NCBI RefSeq assembly: GCF_009738185.1
Contig: NZ_CP046509.1
Coordinates: 2,607,501 to 2,671,500, forward strand
Length of the DNA stretch: 64,000 nt
Direction of reading: 5' to 3'
Source: Erwinia sorbitola
Lineage (GTDB): Bacteria; Pseudomonadota; Gammaproteobacteria; Enterobacterales; Enterobacteriaceae
The notes beneath the pieces were generated by a model that worked only from the letters and a program-made list of their open reading frames with translations, had not been told where the DNA came from and ran no database searches. Of this stretch, positions 1 through 9,840 are shown one piece after another. How positions within the stretch are numbered: the stretch's first letter is position 1; the number at the start of each line of letters is the position of its first letter. The position numbers and the translations under genes are program-made.

Positions 1-1140
1 GGCGGGCTGGCTATTGGCCTGGCGTCGGTGATCTCGCCAATCTACCTGGCAGAGCTGTCTCCTTCGAAATTTCGCGGCCGTACTTCAGCGCTCTACTCCG
101 TCTGCTGCGTTGGCGGCCAGTCAGTGGTGTTGTTAACCAACTTCTTTATCAATAAATCTATGACGCCGGAAGCCATGACCGATACCGGCTGGCGCTATAT
201 TCTGGCTACAGCTCTGGTTCCCTGCGCGCTGTTCCTGTTCTGCATCCTGTTTATTCCTGAATCACCGCGCTGGAACGTGCTGAAAGGGCGTGATAAAGCG
301 GCGCTGGATACCCTGACTAAAATTTCCAATAAACAGCATGCCGAATCAGTATTTAACGAGATCAAACATTCATTCAGCCAGCAGGCAGCCACGCAGCACA
401 AAACTAAATTCCGCCTGAATAAAACCACGGTGCCTTTACTGGTGATCGGTATTGGTCTGGCTATCGGTAATCAGATTAGCGGCATCAACGTGATTCAGTA
501 TTTTGGCCCTTCCCTGCTGAAGAATGTCTCCTCCAGTACTGACACTGCATTGCTGGTCACCTTCTGGCTCTCTATCTGCCAGCTGGTGGGTGTGCTTATC
601 GGCATGTCATTAATTGACCGGGTAGGACGCCGTAAACTGCTGCTGATGGGCGCCATATCATCCTGCGTATTCCTGACCTATTCATTTGTCGCCTTCTATT
701 ATCAGCTGCCCGGCCTGCTGGCCGTAGTCGGGCTGTTCGCCTATATGGTGTTCTTCGGCATCTCATGGGGTCAGATTGTCTGGACGGTGCTGGGGGAAAT
801 CTTCCCGACTGAAATTCGTTCAGTCTGCGTCGGGATTTCAATCTGTATGATGTCGATGGCGAACTTTGTTATCAGTACCACCTTCCCGATCCTGAACAGC
901 AATGCCTTCCTGCTGGAGATTTTCCACGGTGGTTTCCCGCTGCTGCTGTTCGCTATCTTCTCGCTGGGAATGTACTTCTTTACCTTCCGCTATCTGCCAG
1001 AAACCGCAGGGGTCTCGCTGGAGAAAATCCATGCGCTGGTGCTGAAAAAATTCCATGTTGAAGTGGATGAGTCAGAACTGCTGGGGGCAAAGGCAGGCGC
1101 AAAAAATGCGGAGTCGTTCAATGTGCCGATGGGCCACTGA
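1..1140 (+). CDS. Sugar porter (MFS, XylE-like), 5' truncated by window edge
   Basis: The reading frame is open from base 1, so the gene begins before the window; about 380 C-terminal residues are visible. It encodes a 12-helix sugar/proton symporter of the inner membrane. Visible family signatures are the RGR motif early in the fragment, IPESPRW at the end of TM6, a DRVGRRKLL loop motif, and LPETAG after TM12. The WGQIVWTVLGEIFP stretch resembles the corresponding part of E. coli XylE. The substrate cannot be told: pentose or hexose are both possible. A 9-bp inverted repeat follows the stop codon. Confidence 0.85.
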   Translation, partial: GGLAIGLASVISPIYLAELSPSKFRGRTSALYSVCCVGGQSVVLLTNFFINKSMTPEAMTDTGWRYILATALVPCALFLFCILFIPESPRWNVLKGRDKAALDTLTKISNKQHAESVFNEIKHSFSQQAATQHKTKFRLNKTTVPLLVIGIGLAIGNQISGINVIQYFGPSLLKNVSSSTDTALLVTFWLSICQLVGVLIGMSLIDRVGRRKLLLMGAISSCVFLTYSFVAFYYQLPGLLAVVGLFAYMVFFGISWGQIVWTVLGEIFPTEIRSVCVGISICMMSMANFVISTTFPILNSNAFLLEIFHGGFPLLLFAIFSLGMYFFTFRYLPETAGVSLEKIHALVLKKFHVEVDESELLGAKAGAKNAESFNVPMGH

Positions 1141-1170
1141 TTAACAGAATCTTGAGCGAGGAATAAATCC

Positions 1171-1192
1171 GGGGTCAGGTTTGCCTGACCCC
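1171..1192. terminator. Hairpin between convergent sugar porter and hemB
   Basis: Perfect 9-bp stem GGGGTCAGG/CCTGACCCC with a TTTG loop. It lies between two convergent genes and lacks a clear U-tract on either strand, so it may act as a weak bidirectional terminator or a 3'-end stabiliser. Confidence 0.55.
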
Positions 1193-1199
1193 GTTAGCA

Positions 1200-2180
1200 T
1201 CAGGAAAGAATTTTCTTCTCTGCCAGATCCAGCGCAAAGTAGCTGAAGATGATATCGGCACCGGCGCGCTTAATCGCTCCAAGACTTTCCAGCGTGACGT
1301 CCAGCTCGTTAATCGCCCCCGCCTGCGCACCAAATTTAATCATCGCGTACTCACCGCTCACCTGATATGCCGCTAATGGCAATTGCGTGCGTTCGCGCAC
1401 CTCGCGCAGGATATCCAGATAGGCACCCGCCGGTTTTACCATCAGCGCATCGGCACCTTCGCTTTCATCAAGCAGCGACTCGCGAATCGCTTCACGGCGG
1501 TTCATCGGGTTCATCTGATAGGTTTTACGGTCGCCTTTAAGCGATGTCCCCGCCGCTTCACGGAACGGGCCGTAGAAAGATGAGGCAAACTTCGTGGAGT
1601 ACGACATGATGGCCGTGTCGGTAAAGCCCGCGGCATCAAGCGCATGGCGAATTGCCGCCACCTGACCGTCCATTGCCGCCGAGGGAGCAATAAAGTCCGC
1701 CCCTGCTGCTGCTGCCACAACCGCCTGCCTGCCAAGGTTGATCAGCGTGGCATCGTTATCCACGCCGCGATCGTGCAGCACGCCGCAGTGACCGTGACTG
1801 GTGTATTCACAGAAGCAGGTATCGGACATAACGATCATTTCCGGCACGGTCTGCTTGCAGATACGCGACATACGCGCCACCAGGCCGTTTTCATTCCAGG
1901 TATCGCTGCCGTCGGCATCCGTATTATGGGAAATACCAAAGGTCATAATCGACCGCACGCCAGCTTTAGCGATACGCTCAATTTCATACGCAAGGCGTTT
2001 CTCAGGAATACGCATCACGCCCGGCATGGCGGCGATAGGTTTATAGTCATCAAGGCCTTCCTCAACGAAGATCGGCAGAGCCAGATCGTTCAGGCTGAGG
2101 GTATTTTCCTGAAACAGGGTGCGAAGAGAAGCAGACTGACGTAAGCGTCTTGGGCGCTGGGCTGGAGAATAGCTGGACAA
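1200..2180 (-). CDS. hemB: Porphobilinogen synthase (delta-aminolevulinate dehydratase)
   Basis: Condenses two 5-aminolevulinate molecules into porphobilinogen, the second step of the common tetrapyrrole pathway; cytoplasmic. The 326-residue length is normal. The zinc-site cysteines are visible in DTCFCEYTSHGHCG, and the two Schiff-base lysines in YSTKFASSFYGPFR and MVKPAGAY. Identity to E. coli HemB is high throughout. The best start is a TTG codon: it follows a GAGG ribosome site by five bases and gives an N-terminus leading into QRPRRLR as in E. coli. It is a single-gene unit, convergent with the sugar porter. Confidence 0.97.
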   Translation of the reverse strand: MSSYSPAQRPRRLRQSASLRTLFQENTLSLNDLALPIFVEEGLDDYKPIAAMPGVMRIPEKRLAYEIERIAKAGVRSIMTFGISHNTDADGSDTWNENGLVARMSRICKQTVPEMIVMSDTCFCEYTSHGHCGVLHDRGVDNDATLINLGRQAVVAAAAGADFIAPSAAMDGQVAAIRHALDAAGFTDTAIMSYSTKFASSFYGPFREAAGTSLKGDRKTYQMNPMNRREAIRESLLDESEGADALMVKPAGAYLDILREVRERTQLPLAAYQVSGEYAMIKFGAQAGAINELDVTLESLGAIKRAGADIIFSYFALDLAEKKILS

Positions 2181-2431
2181 AACAACCTCGGTTTAGCGGG
2201 TCATGCACCGGCAATATGCACCGATGATGATAAACATGAATAGTGGGCTAACAGTATACCTCCGGGCGCACGAAGACAATGTTTGCACGCCTTTCGCCCC
2301 CCTCTCGGGCACAGAATGCTTTATTTTTCTCAGCATCTGGTGCCGCTTTTCCCTTGTAAGTTAACGCAGTTTAGCGCTCTATAATGAATAGTTTTTATTC
2401 TGCTTTCTCCAAATTGATCAAAGGAAAAACG

Positions 2432-2992
2432 ATGTCTGAACACGCCAACCTCACATTTGTCACCCTGCTCGGCAGCCTGCGCAAAGCCTCGCTGAATGCC
2501 GTTGTGGCAAACAGCCTTCCTGCGCTGGCTCCGGCCGGAATTGAAATCCGCGCGCTCGGCTCAATTGCTGATTTCCCGCACTATGATGCAGACATTCAGG
2601 CTGAAGGCTTCCCGCCTGAAGTGGTCGCAATGGGTCAAGCTATTGCTGCCGCCGACGGCGTGGTGATTGTTACGCCGGAATATAACTACTCGGTGCCCGG
2701 TGCACTGAAAAACGCTATCGACTGGCTGTCGCGCCTGCCAGAAAATCCGTTTGCCAATAAACCGGTGGCAATTCAGACAGCATCACCCGGAGCCATTGGC
2801 GGAGCACGCGCCCAGTATCATCTGCGCCAGAGCATGGTATTTCTCAATGCTCAGGTGCTGAATAAACCGGAAATTATGATCGGCCAGGCCACCAGCCGTA
2901 TCGACGCCGAAAACGGTACCATCACCGATGAAAGCACCCGGCAGCATCTGACTGCACAGCTGGAAGCGCTGGCTCAGGCCGCACGCCGCTAA
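2432..2992 (+). CDS. chrR: NAD(P)H-dependent FMN quinone/chromate reductase
   Basis: Flavodoxin-fold FMN reductase of the YieF/ChrR group, which reduces quinones (and chromate) by two electrons and limits redox cycling; cytoplasmic. The phosphate-binding loop LLGSLRKAS is near the N-terminus, and the FMN-site motif TPEYNYSVPGALKNAIDWLSR is central; both are almost identical to E. coli YieF. The ATG at 2432 is preceded by an AAAGGA ribosome site, so it is preferred over an in-frame ATG 48 bases upstream. This gives 186 residues, the usual family length. The substrate is inferred from the family. Confidence 0.9.
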   Translation: MSEHANLTFVTLLGSLRKASLNAVVANSLPALAPAGIEIRALGSIADFPHYDADIQAEGFPPEVVAMGQAIAAADGVVIVTPEYNYSVPGALKNAIDWLSRLPENPFANKPVAIQTASPGAIGGARAQYHLRQSMVFLNAQVLNKPEIMIGQATSRIDAENGTITDESTRQHLTAQLEALAQAARR

Positions 2993-3062
2993 CATCTCGC
3001 GAGAAATTATCTATCCTGTATAGAGCACGTTGAAACAATGAGTTAACACAACAGGATTGATA

Positions 3063-4397
3063 ATGGGATTTCTTGGATGGACGGCCGCCACTGGTGGCCT
3101 GTTATTACTGATGTCGCTGGCCTCGGGCTGGATAAGCCGTGGGCCGGTAACCTCTTTTTCGCTCTACCTGATCGCCGGTATTCTCTGCGGCCCCTGGGTG
3201 CTCGATCTGCTACGCATTGATATTGCCGCTCACGCTCACCTTGCCAAAAATCTGACTGAAATTGCCATGGCGGCTTCGCTGTTTATCACCGGGCTGAAAC
3301 TGCGCCTGCCCCTTAAAAGCCCCGGCTGGCGGATGGGGCTGCGGCTGGCCTTTCCCGGCATGCTGCTGACCGTCGCAGGTGTGACGCTGGCAGCACACTG
3401 GCTGGGCGGATTCTCCTGGCCGCTGGCTCTGGCTTTTGGTGCCATTGTCGCCCCTACCGATCCGGTGCTGGCCAGCCTGATTTCGGTTAACGATGCACGC
3501 GATGATGACAACCTGCGCGTTTCCCTCTCCAGTGAAGCAGGGTTAAATGACGGTACCGCACTGCCCCTGCTGATGCTGGCGGTGGCACTCATCACCGGGA
3601 GCGGCGAGATGTCCTGGGAATTTTTCAGCCACTGGGCGCTGAAAGACGTCATCTGGGCGGTGGCAGGAGGCAGCGCTATTGGTTTTGTTTTGGGACGGCT
3701 TATAGGTCAGTACGCTTCTTATCTGCGTCATACCCATCAGGATGTGGCACCAAATGATTTTCTCGCGCTGGCGTTAATCGCCCTCAGCTATGCTATCGCT
3801 CAGTCGCTGGATGCTTCCGGTTTTCTGTCGGCATTTGCGGCCGGGGTGGGTCTGCGCCGCGCCGAGATGCGCGTGGTGCGCCACTTCCCTAGTAAAGAGT
3901 TCCTGGAGAGTGACTACCATCCGCCTGCGGAGCAGCTGGTAAACCCTAATGCCCGTCACCGGGCTGAACAGACTAACCCGGCGGGATCGGCCGGGCTGGT
4001 GGTCAGCGATGCCCTCTCCTTTGGCGACACCATTGAGCGTATGTTTGCGGCGGCGATTATTATCGTGCTGGGCGTGACGCTGGCACAGCACTGGAATCCA
4101 ACCGGCCTGCTGCTCGCCGCCCTGCTGTTTTTCGCCATCCGTCCGCTGTCGGTCTGGATCGCTACCCTGGGTGTTGATACGCCAGGATTACAGCGAGCCA
4201 CTATCGGCTGGCTGGGGATTCGCGGCATCGGCAGTATTAACTATATTGCCTGGGCCTATACTCACGGCCTGGATGGCCCTGAGGCCGCGCGCATGGCCGA
4301 TATGGCGTTTACGCTTATCGTTGCCAGCGTGGTGGTACACGGCATCTCCGTCACCCCGCTGCTGAACTGGCGTCAGGCACGCATCCGCCGGGAGTAG
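3063..4397 (+). CDS. Cation:proton antiporter (CPA1, NhaP-like)
   Basis: Inner-membrane Na+(K+)/H+ antiporter of the monovalent cation:proton antiporter 1 family, about 444 residues with 11-13 hydrophobic segments. Ion-site motifs are visible: APTDPVLASLI in the unwound helix region and SEAGLNDGTALP, containing the conserved acidic residue of CPA1 exchangers. A hydrophilic stretch about residues 275-310 separates the last helices, and there is no long cytoplasmic C-terminal regulatory domain. The ATG at 3063 follows AGGA with six-base spacing; an upstream TTG is less likely. It ends 10 bases before a convergent flippase gene. Ion preference is not readable. Confidence 0.88.
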   Translation: MGFLGWTAATGGLLLLMSLASGWISRGPVTSFSLYLIAGILCGPWVLDLLRIDIAAHAHLAKNLTEIAMAASLFITGLKLRLPLKSPGWRMGLRLAFPGMLLTVAGVTLAAHWLGGFSWPLALAFGAIVAPTDPVLASLISVNDARDDDNLRVSLSSEAGLNDGTALPLLMLAVALITGSGEMSWEFFSHWALKDVIWAVAGGSAIGFVLGRLIGQYASYLRHTHQDVAPNDFLALALIALSYAIAQSLDASGFLSAFAAGVGLRRAEMRVVRHFPSKEFLESDYHPPAEQLVNPNARHRAEQTNPAGSAGLVVSDALSFGDTIERMFAAAIIIVLGVTLAQHWNPTGLLLAALLFFAIRPLSVWIATLGVDTPGLQRATIGWLGIRGIGSINYIAWAYTHGLDGPEAARMADMAFTLIVASVVVHGISVTPLLNWRQARIRRE

Positions 4398-4407
4398 TGC
4401 CGCTCCG

Positions 4408-5706
4408 CTACGCCTGTTCATTGCCCGGCTGCTTAAAAACCGCTGGCCGGGCAAGATAGGTTTTTAAAATATCGTGCTTAACCATAATGCGCAGTATCCC
4501 GGCAAACACCAGAAACTCAGACAGCACCAGCGAACCGGCAGCGCCGATGGCACCAAATTTCCACGCCATCAGGCAGCAGATGGGAATATTTATCAGCCCG
4601 ACAATAAACATTACGTGCATCCGCTGCTTTGCCAGCCCGTGCGGGATAAGAATTTGCAGCCCGGCCGGGTAGCTGATATTGCCAAAGATAAAACCGCACA
4701 CCGCCACGCGCAGCACATTGGCGGATTCATGAAACGCCGCGCCCAGCAGGATACGCACCACAAAATCCGCAAAGAAAAAGGTAAATATCACGATAAACAG
4801 GCTGATCAGAAATGACAGGCTGATGCTTTTTTGCGTCGCCGCGATGGCGGCAGCACGGTCTTTATGGAACAGGTGGCTGACGCGTGGGAAGAAAGCATTG
4901 CCAATCTGTTCCGGCACCGAGTTTGCCGCTTTTTTCAACCGATCGGCACCGTTATACAGGCCAACCATATAGGTACTGGTCATACTGGCAAGGATCAGCA
5001 CATTGATGTTGTTAAACATGTTGGCACCAAAGATAGCCAGAAACACATGCAGGCTGTCTTTGATGCGCTGCATAATCTCGCGCGGTTCAAAACGATAGAA
5101 GCCAATCACCCGCATTTGCACCACCAGACTCATGGTGATAATGGCGGTAATAAAGGCCACTACGCCGGGGATCAGTGCCGCCAGCCAGGTATCTTGCGGC
5201 GTTTTTACCAGCAGAAACGTGAGTGGAATGGAACAGAACTGCCCGATGGTGGAGATAATCGAGGTTTTGCCCAGCTTCTCAAACCCCTGCATCAGCCAGC
5301 CGAATGAGAGCAGCTGGCCAAAAAGCACCGTAGAGTTGGCCAGCACAATATAAAAAAGCGCGTGCCATGCCGGGTTAAACCATGTCACCAGCAGCAGAAC
5401 AGCCAGCGTGGAGCAGCCGAGAATCAGTTTGGCATTAAACGTAGACCAAAATAACTGCGTCACCCGCAGCTTATCGTCCCGGTGCTGGGCAATGTCTTTG
5501 GTGGTGTAAACATTGAATCCCCAGTCGGAAATAGTGCTGCAATACATCACGCAGGCCAGCCCCAGAGCCAGTAACCCCATATGCTCAACGCCGAGAATAC
5601 GTGCCAGATACGGCAGGGTTACCAGCGGAAAGATAAACGACGTCCCACGGTACGCCAGCAGTGAAAGCACATTAATTAACAGCGTTTTATCGATTACTTT
5701 AGCCAT
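4408..5706 (-). CDS. Polysaccharide/O-antigen-type flippase (Wzx/MATE fold)
   Basis: About 432 residues with roughly 12 hydrophobic segments and the N-terminal flippase signature YRGTSFIFPLVTLPYLARILG. Members of this MOP-superfamily group move lipid-linked oligosaccharide units across the inner membrane. It lies 28 bases after a family 2 glycosyltransferase on the same strand, so the two likely form one transcript for a surface glycan. No polymerase (Wzy) or export genes accompany the pair here, so it is either an accessory glycan unit or a remnant of a larger locus. The exact substrate is unknown. Confidence 0.85.
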   Translation of the reverse strand: MAKVIDKTLLINVLSLLAYRGTSFIFPLVTLPYLARILGVEHMGLLALGLACVMYCSTISDWGFNVYTTKDIAQHRDDKLRVTQLFWSTFNAKLILGCSTLAVLLLVTWFNPAWHALFYIVLANSTVLFGQLLSFGWLMQGFEKLGKTSIISTIGQFCSIPLTFLLVKTPQDTWLAALIPGVVAFITAIITMSLVVQMRVIGFYRFEPREIMQRIKDSLHVFLAIFGANMFNNINVLILASMTSTYMVGLYNGADRLKKAANSVPEQIGNAFFPRVSHLFHKDRAAAIAATQKSISLSFLISLFIVIFTFFFADFVVRILLGAAFHESANVLRVAVCGFIFGNISYPAGLQILIPHGLAKQRMHVMFIVGLINIPICCLMAWKFGAIGAAGSLVLSEFLVFAGILRIMVKHDILKTYLARPAVFKQPGNEQA

Positions 5707-5734
5707 CAGCCCCTGACCTTATATGAAAATCCAT

Positions 5735-6706
5735 TCATGCTTTGCGCAGACTTCGTTTAACCTTAACCAGATTAGAATATAACTCCGGCTGCCTTAACAG
5801 CAGCCAGTTGACCGCCCCTTCAGGTTTAAGACTTTTCCCGAAATAATAGATAGCATGCATGACATAATCCGGTACGCGCTGGCCACTCGCCAGTGAAAGG
5901 TGAATCATTAACTTGAAAGAATGAATAAGATAAAGACGGCGTAATTCAGCCTTTTCATTCATTCCCTCGCTGAGGGCGATTAATTTACCGTAAGAACAGA
6001 CAAAGGCGTCATAGCGCTGCCGGAAAAAACTTTCACTTTTATTACCATTGGTAAGAGAACCACTGCGAATACGTTGCCGGTAGTAAAGATTTTTACTCAC
6101 CCAGGCAATGCGACAGCGCATAAATGCTTCCACAGTAAAACTGTGATCTTCATGCAGCCGGGTAATATATTTCAATTTAAATCTGTCGATAATTTCTTTT
6201 TTCAGAACGTAATTCCATGTTGCCGAAGTATAGGCCCCGCTGTGCAGCAGCCCACGGAAAATATCCTGGGCACGCAGTAAGCCAAACTGATGATGCTGTA
6301 CCTTCGGATAGGTACGGGACGGATCGCCATCTTCAAACATCAGCGAATTAAAACAGAACAGCTCCACCTCAGGATAAGTGGCAATGGTCTGGCTTAACTC
6401 CTGATAAAATCCTTCACATACAACATCATCCGGATCGCAGCAGAAAATATACTGCCCCTGCGCCAGGGCAATGCCGTAGTCCCGCGCCTGGCCCAGCCCA
6501 CCGTTGGGAATGGTCACGATATGTACCTGTTCCTGTGCGGCATAACGCTTCTCAATACGTGCAAGAGTATCATCAGTGGAACCATCATTAATGATAATTA
6601 ACTCATTCGGTGCCGGTATTTGCGCCAGCAATGAATCAACGCATTCAACGATATAATTCGCCACGTTATACGCAGGGATAATTACTGACAGAATTTTTTG
6701 CGTCAT
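5735..6706 (-). CDS. Glycosyltransferase family 2
   Basis: GT-A fold inverting glycosyltransferase of 323 residues, cytoplasmic or membrane-associated. The N-terminus LSVIIPAYNVANYI, the nucleotide-binding IINDGSTDDT and the metal-binding CDPDD motif (DXD type) are all present. A downstream LHEDHSFTVEA segment fits the acceptor/catalytic region. It probably adds a sugar to a lipid-linked or surface glycan handled by the downstream flippase gene. A long AT-rich region precedes it. Donor and acceptor cannot be inferred. Confidence 0.88.
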   Translation of the reverse strand: MTQKILSVIIPAYNVANYIVECVDSLLAQIPAPNELIIINDGSTDDTLARIEKRYAAQEQVHIVTIPNGGLGQARDYGIALAQGQYIFCCDPDDVVCEGFYQELSQTIATYPEVELFCFNSLMFEDGDPSRTYPKVQHHQFGLLRAQDIFRGLLHSGAYTSATWNYVLKKEIIDRFKLKYITRLHEDHSFTVEAFMRCRIAWVSKNLYYRQRIRSGSLTNGNKSESFFRQRYDAFVCSYGKLIALSEGMNEKAELRRLYLIHSFKLMIHLSLASGQRVPDYVMHAIYYFGKSLKPEGAVNWLLLRQPELYSNLVKVKRSLRKA

Positions 6707-7550
6707 TTCGGTTGTCTCACCATTTTGGGCACCTGTTTAATTAACACCAGAAAAATTCAAAGATCAACGCCGCTTCATGCAGCAGCAATGGTTTAGGAAA
6801 ATACCTGGCGTATTATTAGAACCACAGAAACAAAAGCCCAACGAAAGTTAAACGAACCGTTGCCAATGATTAATAATTCTCTTTATAAACCTATGGTAAA
6901 CAACTCATAGTCAGACTCTGTCGCGCGGTAAAATATATCAATGAACTATTAATGTATAAATAGCTCAATAAAGTCCAGGCATGAATAAATTATGACAACA
7001 TTAACGCAGCATCAACGCCTTTACACTCCAGGATAAATCTCAGGAGCATTATGTTTCAGCAGGAAATCTTATAATAAGGATTATCTGACAAATTAAAAAA
7101 TAAAGGTTATTTCCACCTGTTAATTGCTATCAAAATCGACAGGTTAGTAGTGGTGACGCCACCCTAACCCGGCAAGACCTGCTCGTTGTGATGTAATAAC
7201 TACTTACGCTTAAAGTACGCCCCTTTATGCAGAATGCCGGATTAAACGGCTTAAAAATCGTTGATCACGCACGAGGAAACAGAAAAGTCTGATTGAACCA
7301 TCACTTTCAACTCATAAGCCCGATACACAATACCGAGCGATTCCGACCTGGCTGACTTTATCAGCGGTGACAGATGCACAACAAGTAACACTTTATCCCA
7401 GCCAGAAAGCGCCAGAAATCGCTGCCAGTCACCCGTAAACGAGGCTCCGGTGCAGCAATTCACCTGCCAATGATAAATTTACTTTATTACTTAACTCAAA
7501 CTGTACAAAAAATGAATTTAAATTCGATCACAGCTCAAATCTCTGAGCAG
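6707..7550. other. AT-rich intergenic gap without a convincing gene
   Basis: This stretch of over 800 bases is visibly more AT-rich than its flanks, with runs such as AATTAAAAAATAAAGG. The only open frame over 60 codons (7251-7463, minus strand, GTG start) has no ribosome site and no recognisable motif. The region probably contains the promoter of the glycosyltransferase-flippase pair and is the kind of DNA H-NS tends to bind. I found no clear ops/JUMPstart element in it. Confidence 0.5.
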
Positions 7551-7579
7551 CTGAAAACGTGTAGTGCCGCATTTATGCT
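7551..7579 (+). promoter_or_regulatory. Candidate sigma-70 promoter of the GGDEF-EAL gene
   Basis: CTGAAA (7551-7556), a 17-base spacer and TATGCT (7574-7579) form a moderate sigma-70 promoter about 40 bases before the ATG. The -35 matches only four of six consensus positions, so this is tentative. Confidence 0.35.
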
Positions 7580-7621
7580 AGCCTGAATAACAGCCTCAGG
7601 TCACATCCAGGAACAAACCGG

Positions 7622-9814
7622 ATGATAAAAATCATGAAAATTTCTGACAATTTTCGTCATCATTTCTTTAAAGAAGTGCTGATCCCATTGATTATTGTTC
7701 TCCTTATCACCTTTAGTGCCGGTTTTTTTACCCTGCACTGGGCTGGCGTTCGCACCAACAATGACGAGACGGCCCTTCAGCAGCAAATCGTAGAGACCAC
7801 GCTGTCGCAGGCCCTGGGCGATATGCTGAAGCAGCAGCGCAGCCTGACGCAATGGCAGCCGCTGGCAGATCGTCTGGCGCAGGATAAGCCTGACCTTCAG
7901 TGGCTGAATGAAAATGTCGGTGCCTGGCTCTCAACGATGTTTGATCATCAGTTAATCTATCTGCTGGATGCTTCGGGCCACCCTGTGTACCTGTGGGAGA
8001 ACGGACGCAATGTTCCGGCAGAACAGTTTGGCCATGTTGCCTTCCCGGTGCGTGCTTTTATGCAGAGCCTGCAACAGCAACACAGCCTGAAAAATGGCCG
8101 TCACGATATCGTCGGTTTTGCCCTGATTGATGATGGCCCGGCAATTGTTGCACTTGGGCAAATTAGCGGAAATGCCGCTGATAGCGGCCAGTATTCAATG
8201 CTGAGTATTCGCCGGATGGACAGCGGCTGGCTGGCATCACTTGCTCAACGGAGCCTGCTGCGCGACCTGCATTTTACCAATACTCTGTCCCGCGAAGCTG
8301 ACTCTGGCTTTTACCCGCTGACTTCATTCGACGGGCTTGCCATCGGCAGCCTGCAATGGCAGGCAGAACGCCCGGGTTCACGTATGCTGCATGCTATTAC
8401 GCCCGTTATGCTGCTGGTATCCCTGGTCATTATCCTGATTTGTATTGTGATGATGCGTCGCCTGTGGGTTTCCGCAATGCACCTGTCAGACTCCCTGCTT
8501 CAGCTGGGAGCATCGGAAGCGCAGGCCCAGCATCTGGCTTTTCACGATGTGCTGACGGGTTTGCCTAACCGGGCACTGGTGGAAGAGCGTATGAGCCAGG
8601 CACTGGTGCGCATCGCCCGTCAGAAAGACAAAGTGGCGCTGTTGCTGCTCGACCTCGATCGCTTTAAAACCATCAATGACACCTATGGTCATCAGGCCGG
8701 AGATGAGCTGATTGTGCAGGTGGCCCATCGCCTCAACGGGCTGGTACGCCATATCGATACTGTAGGCCGCCTGGGTGGAGATGAGTTCGTTATTATTCAG
8801 AAGGAGATCACCTCATCCAGGGATGCCTCCGAGCTGTGTCAGCGCATTATTAACGCGATGAGCCAGCCGTTTCTGCTGCTGGGTAATGAAACCTGGGTGG
8901 GCGTCAGTATTGGGGTGGTACTGGCACCAGACGATGCCACGGAGCGGATGGAAATGATGCGCAAAGCGGACATTGCTCTGTATGAGGCTAAAAATCAGGG
9001 CCGGGGTAAGTACCGGATGTTTGAACGTTCGATGGATGAGTCACTAAAAACCCGCCAGCAGATTGGTGCCGACCTGCGCCATGCCTTACAGACTAAGCGG
9101 GATCTTCACGTCTTTTATCAGCCGCTGATGGATATCAGCGGACAGAAGGTGGTGGCACTGGAAGCGCTGATCCGCTGGCAGCATCCGGTACACGGCAGGA
9201 TTTCGCCCACAGAACTTATCCCGGTTGCGGAAGATATCGGGCTGATTACCCAGCTTGGCGAGTGGGTGCTGCGTGAAGCCTGTCGCGTTGCCCGTCTGTG
9301 GCCCGACCTCTCGATTGCCGTTAATGTTTCACCTTTACAGTTTCGCTCTCCTGGCTTTGTCGAACGCATTAAGGCAATCGTCAATAAAGAGCAGATTTCA
9401 CCCACCCATATTGAGCTGGAAATTACCGAAGGAGTACTGATTGAAGACGAAAAAACCGCGAAGGGAATTATCGACGAGCTGCGTGAAGCCGGTTTCCGCA
9501 TCGCGCTCGATGACTTCGGCACCGGCTATTCCAGCCTCAACTATCTGAGCAACTTCGCCGTCGATAAAATCAAAATTGACCGTTCATTTACCCAGTCGCT
9601 GGGCGTCACCAGCAATTCCAGCGCCATTATTGAATCCGTAGTGAAGCTGGGTCATGCCATGGGACTGACCGTTACAGCTGAAGGGGTAGAAACCCACGGT
9701 CAGATGACCGCACTGGCACGGGCCGGATGCAATCAGCTTCAGGGTTACCTGTTTTCTGAGGCGGTGCCAAAAGAGCAGCTTGATCAGCTGATTAATCAGC
9801 GCCACGCCAGTTAA
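7622..9814 (+). CDS. Membrane c-di-GMP enzyme: CHASE4-like sensor, GGDEF and EAL domains
   Basis: 730 residues. TM1 lies near residues 20-42, an extracytoplasmic CHASE4-like domain spans about 50-250, TM2 is near 257-279, GGDEF about 310-465 and EAL about 480-725. The diguanylate cyclase signature GGDEF is intact (about residue 385) and is preceded at the correct five-residue distance by RHID, an RxxD inhibitory site. The phosphodiesterase core also looks intact: EALIRWQHP, AVNVSP, LEITEG, DDFGTGYSS, KIKIDRSF and AEGVE. It could therefore make and degrade c-di-GMP, with the balance set by the sensor domain. AGGA lies nine bases before the ATG. Monocistronic. Confidence 0.93.
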   Translation: MIKIMKISDNFRHHFFKEVLIPLIIVLLITFSAGFFTLHWAGVRTNNDETALQQQIVETTLSQALGDMLKQQRSLTQWQPLADRLAQDKPDLQWLNENVGAWLSTMFDHQLIYLLDASGHPVYLWENGRNVPAEQFGHVAFPVRAFMQSLQQQHSLKNGRHDIVGFALIDDGPAIVALGQISGNAADSGQYSMLSIRRMDSGWLASLAQRSLLRDLHFTNTLSREADSGFYPLTSFDGLAIGSLQWQAERPGSRMLHAITPVMLLVSLVIILICIVMMRRLWVSAMHLSDSLLQLGASEAQAQHLAFHDVLTGLPNRALVEERMSQALVRIARQKDKVALLLLDLDRFKTINDTYGHQAGDELIVQVAHRLNGLVRHIDTVGRLGGDEFVIIQKEITSSRDASELCQRIINAMSQPFLLLGNETWVGVSIGVVLAPDDATERMEMMRKADIALYEAKNQGRGKYRMFERSMDESLKTRQQIGADLRHALQTKRDLHVFYQPLMDISGQKVVALEALIRWQHPVHGRISPTELIPVAEDIGLITQLGEWVLREACRVARLWPDLSIAVNVSPLQFRSPGFVERIKAIVNKEQISPTHIELEITEGVLIEDEKTAKGIIDELREAGFRIALDDFGTGYSSLNYLSNFAVDKIKIDRSFTQSLGVTSNSSAIIESVVKLGHAMGLTVTAEGVETHGQMTALARAGCNQLQGYLFSEAVPKEQLDQLINQRHAS

Positions 9815-9840
9815 GCAGCAACCGACCGACAAACAAGGCG

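Noticed and set aside
7251..7463. 70-codon minus-strand open frame in the AT-rich gap
   Set aside because: GTG start without a ribosome site, no recognisable family and no conserved context.
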